Shown piece after piece: positions 43,490-55,715 of a DNA stretch of 64,000 nucleotides (its first letter is position 1; each line of letters starts with the position of its first letter). The notes beneath the pieces were generated by a model, which saw nothing but the letters and a program-made list of their open reading frames with translations, did not search any database and was not told where the DNA came from. The position numbers and the translations under genes are program-made. Source of the stretch: Chloranthus sessilifolius. Taxonomy: Eukaryota > Streptophyta > Magnoliopsida > Chloranthales > Chloranthaceae. The DNA is taken from positions 75,286,671 to 75,350,670 of the forward strand of contig CM037598.1 in NCBI GenBank assembly GCA_021018995.1. The letters are read 5' to 3'.

Positions 43490-44480
43490 ATTATCTTATT
43501 TCCATGAGAAATTTGGGTGGTATCTCCAGCTATTTGGGTTATTCTCATTGAAAACGTTTCCTTGATTCCGCCCATAATTATTCACAACATTTAACTGTTC
43601 AGATGTGTCTTCATGATAGTTCTGCATTGAAGGACAATCATCTGCCATATGCATTGGACTTGCACAAATTGAACATGGCTCAGGTTGTGTATTGACCATA
43701 TGCACATTCTTCTTTACTTTCAATTCCTCCACTTGTTGAGTGAGGAAATCAATTTTAGCCATCAGATCTGGGGAATCCTTTACTACATATAGTCCTCCTT
43801 TCTTGGTTGAACTCCCGGCTTGATCACGGGCTTTGACTGATTGTTCCCGAGTCTTTGTGAAATCCCAGTGCTGAGAATCCTCAGCTAGCTTTTCTAAGAA
43901 AGCATAAGATTCGGTTTCTTTAAGGCTCAGGAATCCTCCGCCATTCATTGACTCCACCAGATGTCTATTTGGTTGATTCAGTCCATTGTAGAAACACTGG
44001 ACCAGTCTCCACTTTGAGTATCCATGGTGCGGACATTTGAGTAAGAGATCCATGAATCTATCCCAAGCTTCATATAATCTCTCATCTTCCTCTTGCGTGA
44101 AATCCGTGATTTCACGTCTAAGGACATTCGTCTTCGCCATAGGGAAGAACTTTGACAGAAACTTTTTGACCATTTGATCCCAGGTGGTTATGGATCCCGA
44201 TGGTAGAGAATTTAACCATGCTTTTGCTTTTCCTTTATAGAGAAAGGAAATAAGCGTAGCCGAACAGATTCTTCGCTGAAATTTTGGTAAACAGATGAGC
44301 AGACTTCGACGAAGTCTTTAACGTGCTGGTGTGGATCTTCTCGCTCTATGCCATGAAAGATTGGAAGGATTTGGATGACATTTGTCCGAATTTCAAACCG
44401 GCCACCAGGTGTGGCGGGGTATACAATGCATGATGGGGTATTTGTAGTTATCGGAGAAAACAGTTCTCTCAATGTTGGTT
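43490..44480 (-). pseudogene. Gag of element B
   Basis: It covers GRFEIRTNVIQILPIFHGIE and the DPHQHVKDFVEVCSSV block (44472-44212), then KKFLSKFFPMAKTNVLRREI with YEAWDRFMDLLLKCPHHGYS and WRLVQCFYNGLNQP (44173 on). A zinc-knuckle-like CSICASPMHMADDC lies near 43660. This is the classic Athila Gag signature. Fossil copy with few breaks. Confidence 0.9.
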
Positions 44481-44689
44481 CTTCCTCTTATTCGAGTTGC
44501 CCATTCATGTTGTCAGTCATATTGACTTCAGTGGATGTTTCACTTAAAAATTTTTGCCTTGATCTAGCGTCCTTACGATTTGACAGGCAGGCACGTTCGA
44601 TCTCAGAATTTAATGGTTCTAAATTTCTTTCTTTGGAAGACCGAGTGTGCATGCAAATGATGCACAGAGTGAGGTTTCAGGCAGGAAAA

Positions 44690-44830
44690 CCTCAAATTTT
44701 TTTTTTTTTTTTTTAGAGATCGATTGATCGAGTCACACTCGATCAATCGAGGAAGGTCGATGTATCGACAATGGGGGTCGATGCATCGACTCCCAGCAAA
44801 AAATTTTTTTTTTTTTTTTTTTTTTAATTA
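44690..44830. repeat. TCGA palindrome and A/T-tract module in the leader of element B
   Basis: A T tract (about 44698-44715) is followed by GATCGATTGATCGAG, CTCGATCAATCGAGG, TCGATGTATCGA and TCGATGCATCGACTCCC, and then a second T tract (44803-44824). This is the third copy of the module inside element B. Confidence 0.9.
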
Positions 44831-44906
44831 AGCAGAAATACTATTTTAATCCTCGAAAATTCCTAAAATTTACTGTCTACCAAAAATTCAGATTTTCTTA
44901 ATTTGA

Positions 44907-44923
44907 TCCCCGGCAACGGCGCT
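44907..44923 (-). other. Primer-binding site of element B (tRNA-Asp type)
   Basis: The minus strand reads GCGCCGTTGCCGGGGATC seven bases inside the 5' LTR end at 44931. This is the well-known Athila primer-site sequence (TGGCGCCGTTGCCGGGGA). Confidence 0.9.
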
Positions 44924-44930
44924 AAAAACT

Positions 44931-46721
44931 TGATGTGATTTTTAATTGTATGTTTTACTCGCAAGTGCACGAATCGGTTTGTATATAGTGGGTGTGGAGT
45001 ACGAGATCGTTCCCACGAGGACTAATTTTGAAAGATCTAAAAGAGATAAGCAATTCTAGAAATCTACTACGATCTAACAGTATTCTACCAGTTTTATGAT
45101 TTAAGCGGTTGATGAGATGGTAATTAATGACTACAAACTAAAATTCAATTGATAATTCAAAAGGAAAGGTAAAGATGGTGATAAAGATGAAGATACTAAA
45201 TCCTCCCATCTTTGGTCCGTTCTTCCTATAATATAAATCTAAGGATTAAATTATGAGATATTTCATTGGTAACAAACATCTTTTATGGAAGATCAATGGT
45301 CAACACCCTAATAGGTTCCACGTTGCATCCCTGCAATCAGGACTTAGATGATTTTCATATATAGATCTGGGATCAAGGGCATGGCTAGGCACACATGATC
45401 TCAGGTTCAAATAAAAATCATCCCCAAAGTGGGTGAAAATTCCAACAAGAATACCACTTATAAATCTGAAATCAAGGGCATGGCTAGGCACACTTTATTC
45501 AGATTAGGGAGTATTTAAGATAAAATTACCATTACAGATTCAAGATCCAGGGCATGGCTAGGCACACTCAATCCCGGAATATAATCGTAATTAGATCCAC
45601 ACGATGAAAGCAAAAAGACCATAACAATGATTGGGTAAAATTACCGTCACAGATTTGAGATCCCGGGCATGGCTAGGCACACGCGATCCCGATTAGTGGC
45701 GGGGATTTCATCCCTACATGATAGCACAACAACCATAAAATAAAATCTCATATTTTAATCCTAAATTTATATTATTAAAAGTACATCCCTCGAATGGGAA
45801 TCATTAGATCCCCATCCCTATAAATTTAGCCACACATATTGTAATTAAATGACATAAATAAATAAAGACGGGAAAATAACATTAATTTAATAAATTAAAA
45901 TTACCTCAACTTCAAAAGAACTTACTTTGATCCAAAAGTACGATGATCTTCAGAAACGAAATTAATGCAGGAATAAACTTTGAACAAAATTTATAAACTG
46001 AAGGGATGAGTACTGAAAAATTAAAGGAACAAAGCTCTCAAAAAGGAATAATAAAACTTCCCTATTTCTATGTCTAACTATGAAAAATAAAGGCTAAAAA
46101 CTAAAAACTCTAAAACTAAAATTAATTCTCTAAAAAAAACTCTCCTTCTAATCCTCTTCTCCGAAGTGTTTGAGTCACTTTAAATAGACCCTAGTCGCGG
46201 AAGTCTCCCAAGCCAAAATTTTAGGGTCGATGCATCGAGCCGCCAAAAAGTCCCAAAAATTTGCTTTACAGTGTCAGTTTCGTGTCAGACTCTAACTCAT
46301 CCTCGATTAATCGACCTATAGGGTCGATGCATCGACCCCAGAAATCCGTGAAATTCAGTACTTTCTTTGTATCAGGCACTACTTCGGTATTTCGGCCATA
46401 ACTCTTTGTCCCAAACTCGGATTGAGGTGATTCTTACGCCGTTGAAAAGTTGACGAAAAGATATACAATGTTCATGTTTTGACAATTTCATAATTCGGCC
46501 GTCTTGAAGGTCCAAATTTAGCCGCAAGTCGCATCAAGTTCTCGATTACCCAAAGTTGCAGTGTTTTGACATTATATTCAGAATTCTTGGGCTGTTTTCT
46601 ATACTTGGCTTGTATTTATCTGAAACACTTCAAATCTAATCATTCTCATCAGATAGCCTTCATCGGACAACTAAATATAGGTATTTAAGGGTGAAATATC
46701 ATCATTTTTCAGTACTCATCA
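44931..46721 (-). repeat. 5' LTR of element B
   Basis: It is the partner of 32296-34087, with the same TGATGTGAT...CTCATCA ends (plus-strand reading). It carries the four-unit CTAGG array at about 45360-45695 and TCGA palindromes at about 46225-46340. Confidence 0.95.
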
Positions 46722-46726
46722 GTGAC

Positions 46727-46892
46727 CGAACTTGTTACTAAGCCTAAAACCTTGGGGAGCGCATTAGTGAAATCGAATCAACCTTGTATTACTTAGGTAC
46801 GGTGAGGAGGGACCCGAAAAAGGCTAAAAGAAGAGTCCCGGGAGGCATTGCCTCCAAAACCCCCTTTTTGGCCCAACTCGGATATGCAGCTG

Positions 46893-46927
<35 letters not shown>

Positions 46928-47385
46928 CCTTGCATGCATAGTATGCATGCATAGCTTATTTGCTGTGCAGCCCAAATTTGGGGCCTTTTCTACAATTCCC
47001 CGAACCCCCAGTAACTTGGATTTGAGATTTCCGACACTTCTTACATTCTAAGTGCCCAAACGCTCTCGTCGGTTAAGAGAGGTAACCCTCTTATTGGCTC
47101 TTTCAAGAGATCAGGATATCGTGTGGAAATCCGCGCCCTTAAAGATCAAAAGATTTTCTCTATTATTCTTAAGAGGGCATCTAAGTTCCACTGTAGGAAG
47201 CTTTGGGGGTGTTAAACGCCATCCGAAAAAGGAGTTCCAATGCCCCAAAAAGCATAGAAAGGGAAGTTAAAAAGAATTAAAAAGAAAGAAAGAGATAAAA
47301 CTTCATATATATATATATATCCCAAAAAAAAAAAATTTAAGTAAAAAATCTAAAAAAGGGAGCTCGGGGTGCTGCAACCACGACA
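46727..47385 (+). other. Continuation of element D leader
   Basis: Sequence resuming after the GTGAC duplication. It holds an (AT)n tract at about 46896-46925, a TGCATGCATAGTATGCATGCAT palindromic stretch around 46930-46950, and a short AT tract at 47306-47321. No gene is supported. Confidence 0.6.
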
Positions 47386-48366
47386 TTGCTACACCCACCA
47401 TCATCCCGTAGGGGAAGGAAAAAGAAATCTTTTGGGCCACACCTGAAAAACTCATACCCCACCTGCTATCAAACGATGTCTTGGGGGTCGAACCAACCGT
47501 CTTCGACCCGGATTCCTCCACTAAAGATAGACTCCATTTTCCCCCATATCAACCCAACATATGCTCCATTTTCCTTCCACATCAAACTAAGGCATCACCA
47601 ATTTTCTCACATCAAACAAAAGCATCCTCAATTTTCTCACATCAAACCAAAGCATCCCCAATTTCCCCACAACATCAACCCAAGAATTGCCACCACCCTT
47701 ACATCTCTCTCATCAAGTGGGACATCCACATCCGACCCCATGGCCATGATAGAGGACATGATTTGGTTATACTCAGCTTGGAAGGCTTCCCAAAGCCTTC
47801 CCAATCCACCACAAGCACCATCAAACCTACAAGAAACCTTCCAAAATCACCACACCCCATTCACCCAAAATACCAACCCTAATCAACCTTCCATAATCCA
47901 CACCATCAACCATGGAGCCATCCAAGTGGCCCCGAAAAGCCACATGCCCAAACCCAAGCCCATTCCGGCTAAAACCCAAGAGCCACATTTTCAAAGCCTC
48001 TACAATTCCCCTAATTTCCCACATATAATCACACCCAACAAGTGCATTTCATTCCCCCTCAAACATCGACCCATCTCACCCAATCCACCCATCCAACCTG
48101 AATCCTATCAACCCACACTTTACCCAATATGGGAACCCATCTCAAACCATCAACCATCCCCAATTCACACATCCTCTCACCCCCAGCCAAATCATCAAAA
48201 TTCCCATCAAGTACAATGGTCCCACCAAACACCCACTCAGCCCCTCCAAAATCCACCATCCACACATCTTCTCACTCCACAAACCCTTAACCAAAGCTTC
48301 CCCCACTCACATTCAAGCACCCACTCAAAATCCAAAAAGTCTTACCCCACCACCACCAGTTATTAA
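47386..48366 (+). CDS. Open frame at the start of element D gag region, His/Pro/Asn-rich (326 codons)
   Basis: A single long open frame in an otherwise decayed element. It is dominated by His, Pro, Asn, Gln and Ser, includes a decapeptide repeat (HIKQKHPQFS-like, three units, 47579-47668) and ends about 300 bp before the recognisable Gag core. Its position fits the low-complexity N-terminal part of Tat-type Gag, but the composition could also be a by-product of a C/A-rich sequence with few stops. I do not recognise a domain. It belongs to a fossil element. Confidence 0.4.
   Translation: MLHPPSSRRGRKKKSFGPHLKNSYPTCYQTMSWGSNQPSSTRIPPLKIDSIFPHINPTYAPFSFHIKLRHHQFSHIKQKHPQFSHIKPKHPQFPHNINPRIATTLTSLSSSGTSTSDPMAMIEDMIWLYSAWKASQSLPNPPQAPSNLQETFQNHHTPFTQNTNPNQPSIIHTINHGAIQVAPKSHMPKPKPIPAKTQEPHFQSLYNSPNFPHIITPNKCISFPLKHRPISPNPPIQPESYQPTLYPIWEPISNHQPSPIHTSSHPQPNHQNSHQVQWSHQTPTQPLQNPPSTHLLTPQTLNQSFPHSHSSTHSKSKKSYPTTTSY
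47579..47668 (+). repeat. 30-bp tandem repeat, three units
   Basis: Units of the form ACATCAAACNAAAGCATCCC plus CAATTTTCTC occur three times in a row. At 30 bp they keep the reading frame. Confidence 0.9.
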
Positions 48367-51300
48367 TGCGGGCCATCAACATAAAGAAGATGAGGTCCGA
48401 ATAGCGAGGCCTACATGGGGGCGCTCACCAGCTTCAGTCCCCTACCACCCCCATTCACCAATCTACAGGTAGCTCAGAATGAATGGGGGCAGCCTATCGG
48501 GGGAACAACCCCAACATTACCATCTAAGGAGTCCGAGCTGCTAAGAGAGCAGATGGAAAAAATATAAAAGCAGTTGATGAAGATGGGAAGAATAGACATC
48601 CATGCTACCGACTTTTCGAAATTGTGCTTGTTTGCTGAGGTGCCTTTGCCACGTAAATTTAAAGTGCCTTCATTTGATAAATACAATGGCACCGACAACC
48701 CCATTGCCCACCTTAAATCCTACTATGGGGACATGTGCTAGTACGACGGAAATGAGCGTCTGCTCATTAAGGTGTTCCAGAAAAGTCTCACCGAACTAGC
48801 TTTGAGATGGTTCACTTCTATTGAATCATCCATGATCAGAACACGGAGAGACCTCACCCACCTGTTCCAAGAACAATGTCTATAAATCGACATTGAACCA
48901 CGCAAGTCTAATTTGGCGCGGTTGAAACAAATGTCTGATGAAAATTTTAATGAATACCTCGGAAGATGGAGGGCCCTAGCAGCCTAAGTGAGGAACCGAA
49001 TATGAGATGAGGAGCAGATAGAAATGATCTCAAAAACTACACTATTGATCATATCAGATTTCCTTGTGTACCAGCAAGAAGCCAATTTTACTGATCTGGT
49101 AAGAAATGCCAATCGTTGTGAAGACGCGGTAAGAGAGGCTCGATTAAATAAAATAGTGACCAGTAGGGCCCATAAGTTTACAGAACAGGGGAATGAGAGA
49201 AGGATAGGGGTAGATGTCCAGACAATAATGACCTCACAATCCACCACAAGCATAACACCATTAGAGTTTAGGGCAATACAACAAGTCCCAACATAGGTCG
49301 AGCTAGCACAGGGATCCAGCAATGGTCCAGGGGCACAGATGACCCCCGAACAAAGAAGGGCCCAATTTAACCAAGTGTTCACTCCCTTAGGCAATCCCTC
49401 AACATCATATTGCCCTTGTTGATTGAGAAGGGTTTGGTACTCTATTTCAGCAATGACCTTTGTCGAATCCCCTCCCGATAAATTATGATCTCAACACACA
49501 CTACAACTTCCATCAAGGTCCAGGGCATCCGACCGATCGCTACTTTCCATTGAAGCACACAATATAAGGTCTAATTAAAGCAGGAAAGATCATCCCTCCA
49601 GCACCTCCTCAAGTAAATCCGCACACCAATATACTCAAAGCACTGTTGCTGCCACACCCGCAAGGAGGAATGGGTCCAAGGCCTGCCATCTACATAATGG
49701 AGGAAGATATAGAAGAATTTGACCCATCAGAATATATCACTGCAGGAGAGAGATTTGTGATACCAAGACAGTGGAGTCAGAAAAATGAGATTATAGGGGT
49801 AGTTGAGCCTTTGAATCTAGCTGACTATTTTCCTAATCATGCATCTCAGGCAACACCTCTAGATTTGAGACTTTATTTTTCGGGCACCAACCCCCATCAA
49901 CCATATTCAACTTAGTTTTACCCCACCTCTGCAATACCAACCATTACCGACACCAATACCGGTTAATCATACATTTTCCAATTTTACCTCACCCTTATTA
50001 TTCCATCCACCTTCAACTCATGTCAACCATATTTGGCCTAGCTTCGCCACACCACCAATCCACCCATCCTCGATGCCTTCATCCACTCCATTTCAAATCC
50101 CCGGGCCACCCTATAATCCCCACCAGGTCCCGCTCAACTACAATCAAGCAGAAGTTAATACTGGCAATAGTAGCGAAGGGGTAGCTGAGTTTATCACGCG
50201 GTCAAGAAGGATTTCCAAGCAGCCTGAAGTACCAATACCTGCCCAACCCAAGGAAAGAAGAGAACCAATGGTAGTATACCCCATGGAAAAAATGAGCCTG
50301 GAATATGCATTGGAAACACAGTTAAGGAGAACTCCGACCCACATCACCAGCTGGGGCTTACTTATGATGTCTCCACCACACTTCAAAGCTCTAATGGTGG
50401 CCCTAAAGGACACTCATGTCTCTGACAAAATTTTCCCAGATGAGGTGGGACAGATGATTTGACAAGTGTTGACTCCTAATGCCATCTCATTCTCGGATGT
50501 CGATCTCTCGGCCGAAGGAGGCAACTATTCTCGATCTCTCACCATCACGATAAAAACTGGGAATATGGTGATACCACTAGTACTGGTAGACAACGGATCG
50601 ACATTGAATGTATGCCCTTTAATAACTACGACCAAGATAGGGGTAGATCCATCCATGTTCTAACCAACTAAGATGGGAGCCCGGGGGTTTGATAACACTA
50701 GGAGAGAAGTGATAGGAGAAGTTGATCTCATCAAGCCAATGACCTTCTCCATCCCATTCCAAGTCATGGATATCAAATCCACCTTCAATCTATTGCTGGG
50801 GCGCCTGTGACTATACGAAATCGGGGTAATACCCTCAACCCTGCGCCAAAAACTCAAGTTCATCTCAGAGAAGAAAGTTATAGATATCCTGGGTGAAGGA
50901 CGGGAAGAAAGAGAAAGAGTTGCACACAACATAGAGAACCTCAAAATGTTGGATGCGCCACATATAGCCGAAGACATGAACCTCCACAGTTTCTAATACA
51001 TCATGTCAGCAGTGGCGCCAGAACCCCTCGAAAAGGTCACCATAAAAATCGGAGGAGAAATGATTACAGCAGTATCAATGCTCCAGAAATGAGGTTATCA
51101 AAAAGGAAAGGGATTGGGTCCTTGCCTGTAGGGCAGGCGAGACCCGGTCAGAGCACGAGGTGGACAACAGATCAAATTCAGCTTAGGATACAAGCCTATC
51201 GAAGAAGTCCAGGAAGCGAAAGAGAAGGCCCGAACCATCACTGTTGCCAAAGCCAAGGGGATAGACTTGGAGGATAAACCACGTCCGCGGCCCCACATCA

Positions 51301-53661
51301 AGAGCACCTTTGTAAGCGCGGGGGTTATTAAGATCGATAAGAATGGGGCAACTCAGCTGACCACACATAGAATAGTCGATGTCCACCAAACCAAGTCCCA
51401 AATTATTCCCCCATGAATTGAAATATACCTCGCTTCCTTATCACTCTTTAAGGAGGAGCTACCCCTGCCTGCACAACCACCCATCTTGAACCATCCAAAA
51501 CAGGTGTTAACATTCGAGGACCAGGTTTAAGATGAACCTATGGTACGTATGGTGAAGGCTGGCCTTGGAGGGCCACCTTAGTCCATATCCCTCACAGAGC
51601 CAGGTAAAGGGGTAGCACCCTAGGTAAGGAATTGGGCATCAACGCCCCTAACATTGAAAGCTTCAAGTGGCCTGAAATTTGACATCCGCTTAAAAAAAAA
51701 ACCTATAAAAAGTGAGGGTCACCCTTAGCAAACAACACCGTGCATGTATAAAGACCCACCGTTCCAAGGGCCCACCTCCGAAGAAAAAGAAAACCCTAAA
51801 AAATAGAAAAAATATAAAATCCAAAAATGTTGTCTTTTAAGATTCCCGAGAAAAAGAAAATTGATACCTTAAAAGAAGAATTCATCTGATGTGAAATCGA
51901 CCTCTTTCTTGTAAAAATATAAGGAGAGGTAGGAGTCACAAATCTGAATGAGGATGTCCCAATTGAAGAGCTCCCCTGTGAGATCCTTGAACAGTACATC
52001 GATTTTGAGAATGACCCTACCTCAATCATTGAAGAGACCGAGGACGTCAATCTAAGTTCTGAGGAAGATTCTAAAATCACCAAGATCGGAACATCACTAT
52101 CTCCAGAGGAAAGAAAATGCATGATTGACTTTCTTCGGTCATACCAAGACCTCTTCACATGGTCATATGAGGACATGACTAGTTTGAACACTAATTTGGT
52201 CGAGCATGAGTTGCCACTCTACCCCGATGTTAAGCCAGTCAAACAGAAGTTAAGACGTCGCTAGCCCGAATGGATGCTAAAAGTGAAAGACAAGGCCATA
52301 AAGCAGTACAACGCAAGTTTTCCTATGGTCTCTAAGTACCCGTAGTGGTTGGCCAATATTGTACCAGTACCGAAAAAAGATGGAAAGGTTCGTATGTGCA
52401 TTGATTTTCAAAATCTTAACAAGGTGAGCCCAAAAGATGATTTCTTGCCACACATCGATATCTTGGTCGATAATATTTCTAGGCATGGGATGCTCTCGTT
52501 CATGGACAGTTTCTCTGATTACAGACCTAGAAAAGACAACCTTCATCACCCCATGGGAAACCTTCGGTTACCGAGTCACGCCGTTCGGTTTGAAAAGTGT
52601 TGGGGCAACATATCAGAGAGTGATGACCATGCTATTCCACGACATGATGCACTGAGAAATTGAGGTGTACATCGACGACATGATTGCTAAGTCACAGGAA
52701 AGAGGTGATCATCTAGTGAACTTTCAGAAGTTGTTTGAAAGACTGAGAAAATATAGGTTGCTTCTGAACCCTCAGAAATGCGCATTCGGTACCATGTCGG
52801 GAAAGCTACTTGGTTTCATTGTTAGCAGGAGAGGCATCGAGGTCGACCCTTTGAAAGTGAAAGCTATTGTGGAAATGCCTCTGCCATCTACTGAAAGAGC
52901 GGTCAGGGGTTTCTTGGGTAGAATACAGTACATCAGTTGATTCTTTGTATAGTTAACTCCTATTTGCACGCCGATCTTCAAGCTACTAAGGAAAGACTCG
53001 CACATTGAATGGAACGATAATTGTCAGGCCGTGTTCGATAAAATCAAGGGTTATCTTCTCAACCCTCCGGTCTTAGTACCACCAGTCCTTGGGAGGCCAT
53101 TCTTAATATACCTCTCTATGATGGAATTCTCGATGGGATGTGTCCTGAGACAACATGATGAACTGGAAGAAAAGAGCAAACAATTTACTATTTGAGCAAG
53201 AAGTTCACTGCTAATAAGATACGCTATTCTCATATGGAGAAAGCATGCCTGGCTCTCTTATAGGCTATACAGAGCCTTCGTTACTACTTGCTATCTCAGG
53301 TAGTTCTCCTTCTAGCATGAATGGACCCCTTAAAATATTTATTCAAAAAGTCAACTCTTATTGGGAGGACTGCATGCTGACAGCTTCTCTTATCCGAATT
53401 TGATATCACGTATGTCACTCAAAAGCTAATCAAAGGGCAAGCACTTGCTGATCATCTCACTGAGACCCCTTACCTGACTACGAGCCACTGAGAATCGAAT
53501 TCCCTGATGAAGACATTTTGTTCATGATAGAGGATGACATGGAGGAGATAGAAAAGTCCTGGGTAATGCACTTTGATGGGGCATCAAATGCTGAAGGTCA
53601 AGGAGTCAGCATTGTTCTTTGGTATACGATCATTAATGATTGGATACCAAAGAAGGGCATA

Positions 53662-55190
53662 TGTAGACACCCAAATTTGGCTCAAGGCATGCTTGACCTG
53701 TTCTGCTAGAAAGACGAACTACTAAGCTTTTGAAAGCACTTCCCGGACCCTTAGATCGGTACGGGACCCCTAAAACCCATACCGAACCTTTAGAATCCAT
53801 TAGAACCCTAGGCACCCTTAGGAAGCTTAAAAAAGCCTTAGAGAAATGCCCCAGATCCTCGAATAATCCCAAAGTCGGCCAATGGATGCTTGAGGCCCCA
53901 AAAAAATTGCATTTCACGGATTCATGATGTTGTGTGGCCCTCGAACTTCTGATGACCATAATTTTTGATAGAAACCTCTGATTGACTATTATAATATATC
54001 GTTTTAGGGTAGCTCGAGACGATACATCCAATGAGCACAAAAGAATTTATATGGGAAAATTTACATATGCATGCATAGTATGCACACATAGGCAATTTCT
54101 TACATAAATTGGTTATGTATGGATAGTAATTGACTTTTGCTTCAGAACTGCCCCAGCGCAAGGCCTTAACTTTCAGGTTCTGGAGTGGGATTTAAGGCAT
54201 GAATGCATAGAATTCACGCATGCCTTAAAAACTTTTTTTCTAAAAAAATGGCCGATTTTGACTTTGCAAATTTGACTTATAGACTTTTCCAAAGTTTGCG
54301 GTGTGTTTCTTTAGGACTGCTATACCCCTCCCAACTTTAAGTTTCACCCTTTTGCCATTCAAACCATCACCCTATCATCCACCATTACACCCAACCCACA
54401 CTTCTCCAAGCCCTAGAAATCTTAGAAAACCTTAGCTTAAAGCATTACCTAATTTCTAAACCAATTAGTGAGTTAACCACTCACTAAACACCTCAATCTC
54501 TATAAATAGAGACCCCCCCCACCCCCTTGTTTACGACACTTTGAAAATCCAAAAGAGAAAAGACTACAAAAATCCCTCCTCATCTCCAACCTTAAATCTT
54601 CCAAACCTTTGGAACCCTAGCCCACCTCATACCACTACGCTCTATCACCCATCTCTCTAAGCCTTTAACCTTAGAACCCGTAAGTCATCTCTCATACGAT
54701 TACTCCCAACCCTTTACCTCCAAACTGTAGCAAACTTGGAATCATCCTTACCCTTTTTGTGCTATCGGAAGTTCACCGGTGTTAGCATCGACGCGACAAT
54801 CAAACAACGGTGCTACATGGGCTCGAGAGTTCCGGCTCTCCCCTCTATTCCTTTACCTTCATTTTTTCTTTTCCTTAATCTTAGGATTTGAGTCATTACG
54901 TTGCTAAAATTTTAGTGATTACGGAGAGCTCAATATGATCCAGATGCCTTTGGGCAAGGGAAAATGCTACCCATTTTCTATTTTTTTACACACTTGGCCA
55001 TAGTAGAGACTGCTTACGAGCGGGTCAATCGGGTGCCTAACACCTTCCCGATTGATAACCGAAGTCCTACCCTAGAGGCTTTGGTGTTGACCAGTGATTC
55101 GGAGTCATATCTTGCACTTCGGTGCTTATGATATTGATTTTTGACATCCCGGGACACCAAAAGCTCCGGGTGGCAACTTCATTTTCGAGC
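53662..55190 (+). mobile_element. LTR and leader of a further Tat-type element (F)
   Basis: It starts TGTAGACACCCAAATTTGG, typical for Tat/Retand LTRs. It contains a promoter-like part (CTCTATAAATAGAGACCC near 54500) and the CCTAACACCTTCCCGATTG block, and closes near 55170 with CTCCGGGTGGCAACTTCATT, a Tat-like primer region. Coding sequence does not follow: after about 55260 unrelated DNA begins. Its sequence does not match the left LTR remnant of D, so I treat it as separate. Broken. Confidence 0.65.
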
Positions 55191-55329
55191 GCATCGTTGC
55201 GACGGACTCGAAAAGTCTATAGTTGCTCATTGAGAGTATCAAATTACATTATACACATGATGATCCATATGGCACAAATCCTAAAAATTGAATATAATAA
55301 GTGTGCTGATAGTCAGAAGGAGTATGTGA

Positions 55330-55715
55330 ATTTTTTTCGAAAAAATGAAAACTAATGAAACCTAAAAAAAACGGAAGTGTTTTTGATTGGTTTGGTTGGG
55401 GGTCCCAAAACTGAAAACTCGGTTGAGTAGGGAGAGAAAGCCGACTCCAAAAACAAAAAAAAAATCGAAAAATAGAAAAAATAAATCTCTTTAAAAGTTA
55501 AAAAATAAAAATTAGAAGAAAGCCGACAATCAAATCGAAGCAATCGAAACCGAAATCAGATTGATTTGGTTCAGTTTTTGTTTCAGAGAATGGGGATTTC
55601 AGTTAATTGAAGCCGACAAAATTTGGCTCGGGTTCAATTTTGGTTAAACCAACACCGAAAAAAAAATCTGGTTTCAGTTTCTGTTCGATAAACTGAACTT
55701 CCAACCCTATAGGTA
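55330..55715. mobile_element. hAT-like MITE remnant
   Basis: It is rich in GGTTTGGTT, CAGTTTCTGTTCGATAAACT and AACCGAAA words and ends AACTTCCAACCCTATAGG, the usual right end of hAT MITEs of this type (reversed, TAGGGTTGGAAGTT). The left end is uncertain, so no target duplication is claimed. Confidence 0.4.

Larger units (their letters stand above)
32296..46721 (-). mobile_element. Athila-type Gypsy element B, structurally whole, 14.4 kb, nested in element D
   Basis: Two LTRs of about 1.79 kb (32296-34087 and 44931-46721) enclose primer site, gag, protease, RT, RNase H, integrase, an accessory ORF in the env-like position and a polypurine tract, all in minus-strand order. GTGAC flanks both ends (32291-32295 and 46722-46726), so the insertion is intact at its borders. 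By eye the LTRs differ at roughly 40-45 of 1790 sites, about 2-3%. With commonly used plant LTR rates this is on the order of one to two million years, a rough figure. The structure looks whole; the coding part carries roughly half a dozen breaks. Confidence 0.95.
31757..53640 (+). mobile_element. Broken Tat-type Gypsy element D, interrupted by element B
   Basis: The left part 31757-32295 carries a Tat-like primer region (TGGCGACACGAG at 32060) and leader. After element B the leader resumes at 46727. Gag signal covers about 48360-49300 (KFKVPSFDKYNGTDNPIAHL, ALRWFTSI), protease is near 50580-50640 (LVDNGSTLNVCPL), RT/connection at 52340-53000 (VPKKDGKVRMCIDF, YIDDMIAKSQERG, GFLGRIQYIS) and the second RNase H domain starts near 53560 (HFDGASNAEGQG). 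Integrase is not seen before the LTR of F at 53662. It is an old fossil with many breaks and the same family as E at 59195-64000. Confidence 0.8.

Noticed and set aside
46925-46955. TGCATGCATAGTATGCATGCAT-like palindrome as part of the TCGA palindrome system
   Set aside because: It lacks the TCGA arms and is a single copy next to an AT tract (a similar word recurs near 54066); kept as simple sequence.
31757-55190. Treating D and the LTR at 53662-55190 as the two ends of one element
   Set aside because: The D left LTR remnant (31757-32055) and the corresponding end of F do not look alike, so they are kept apart.
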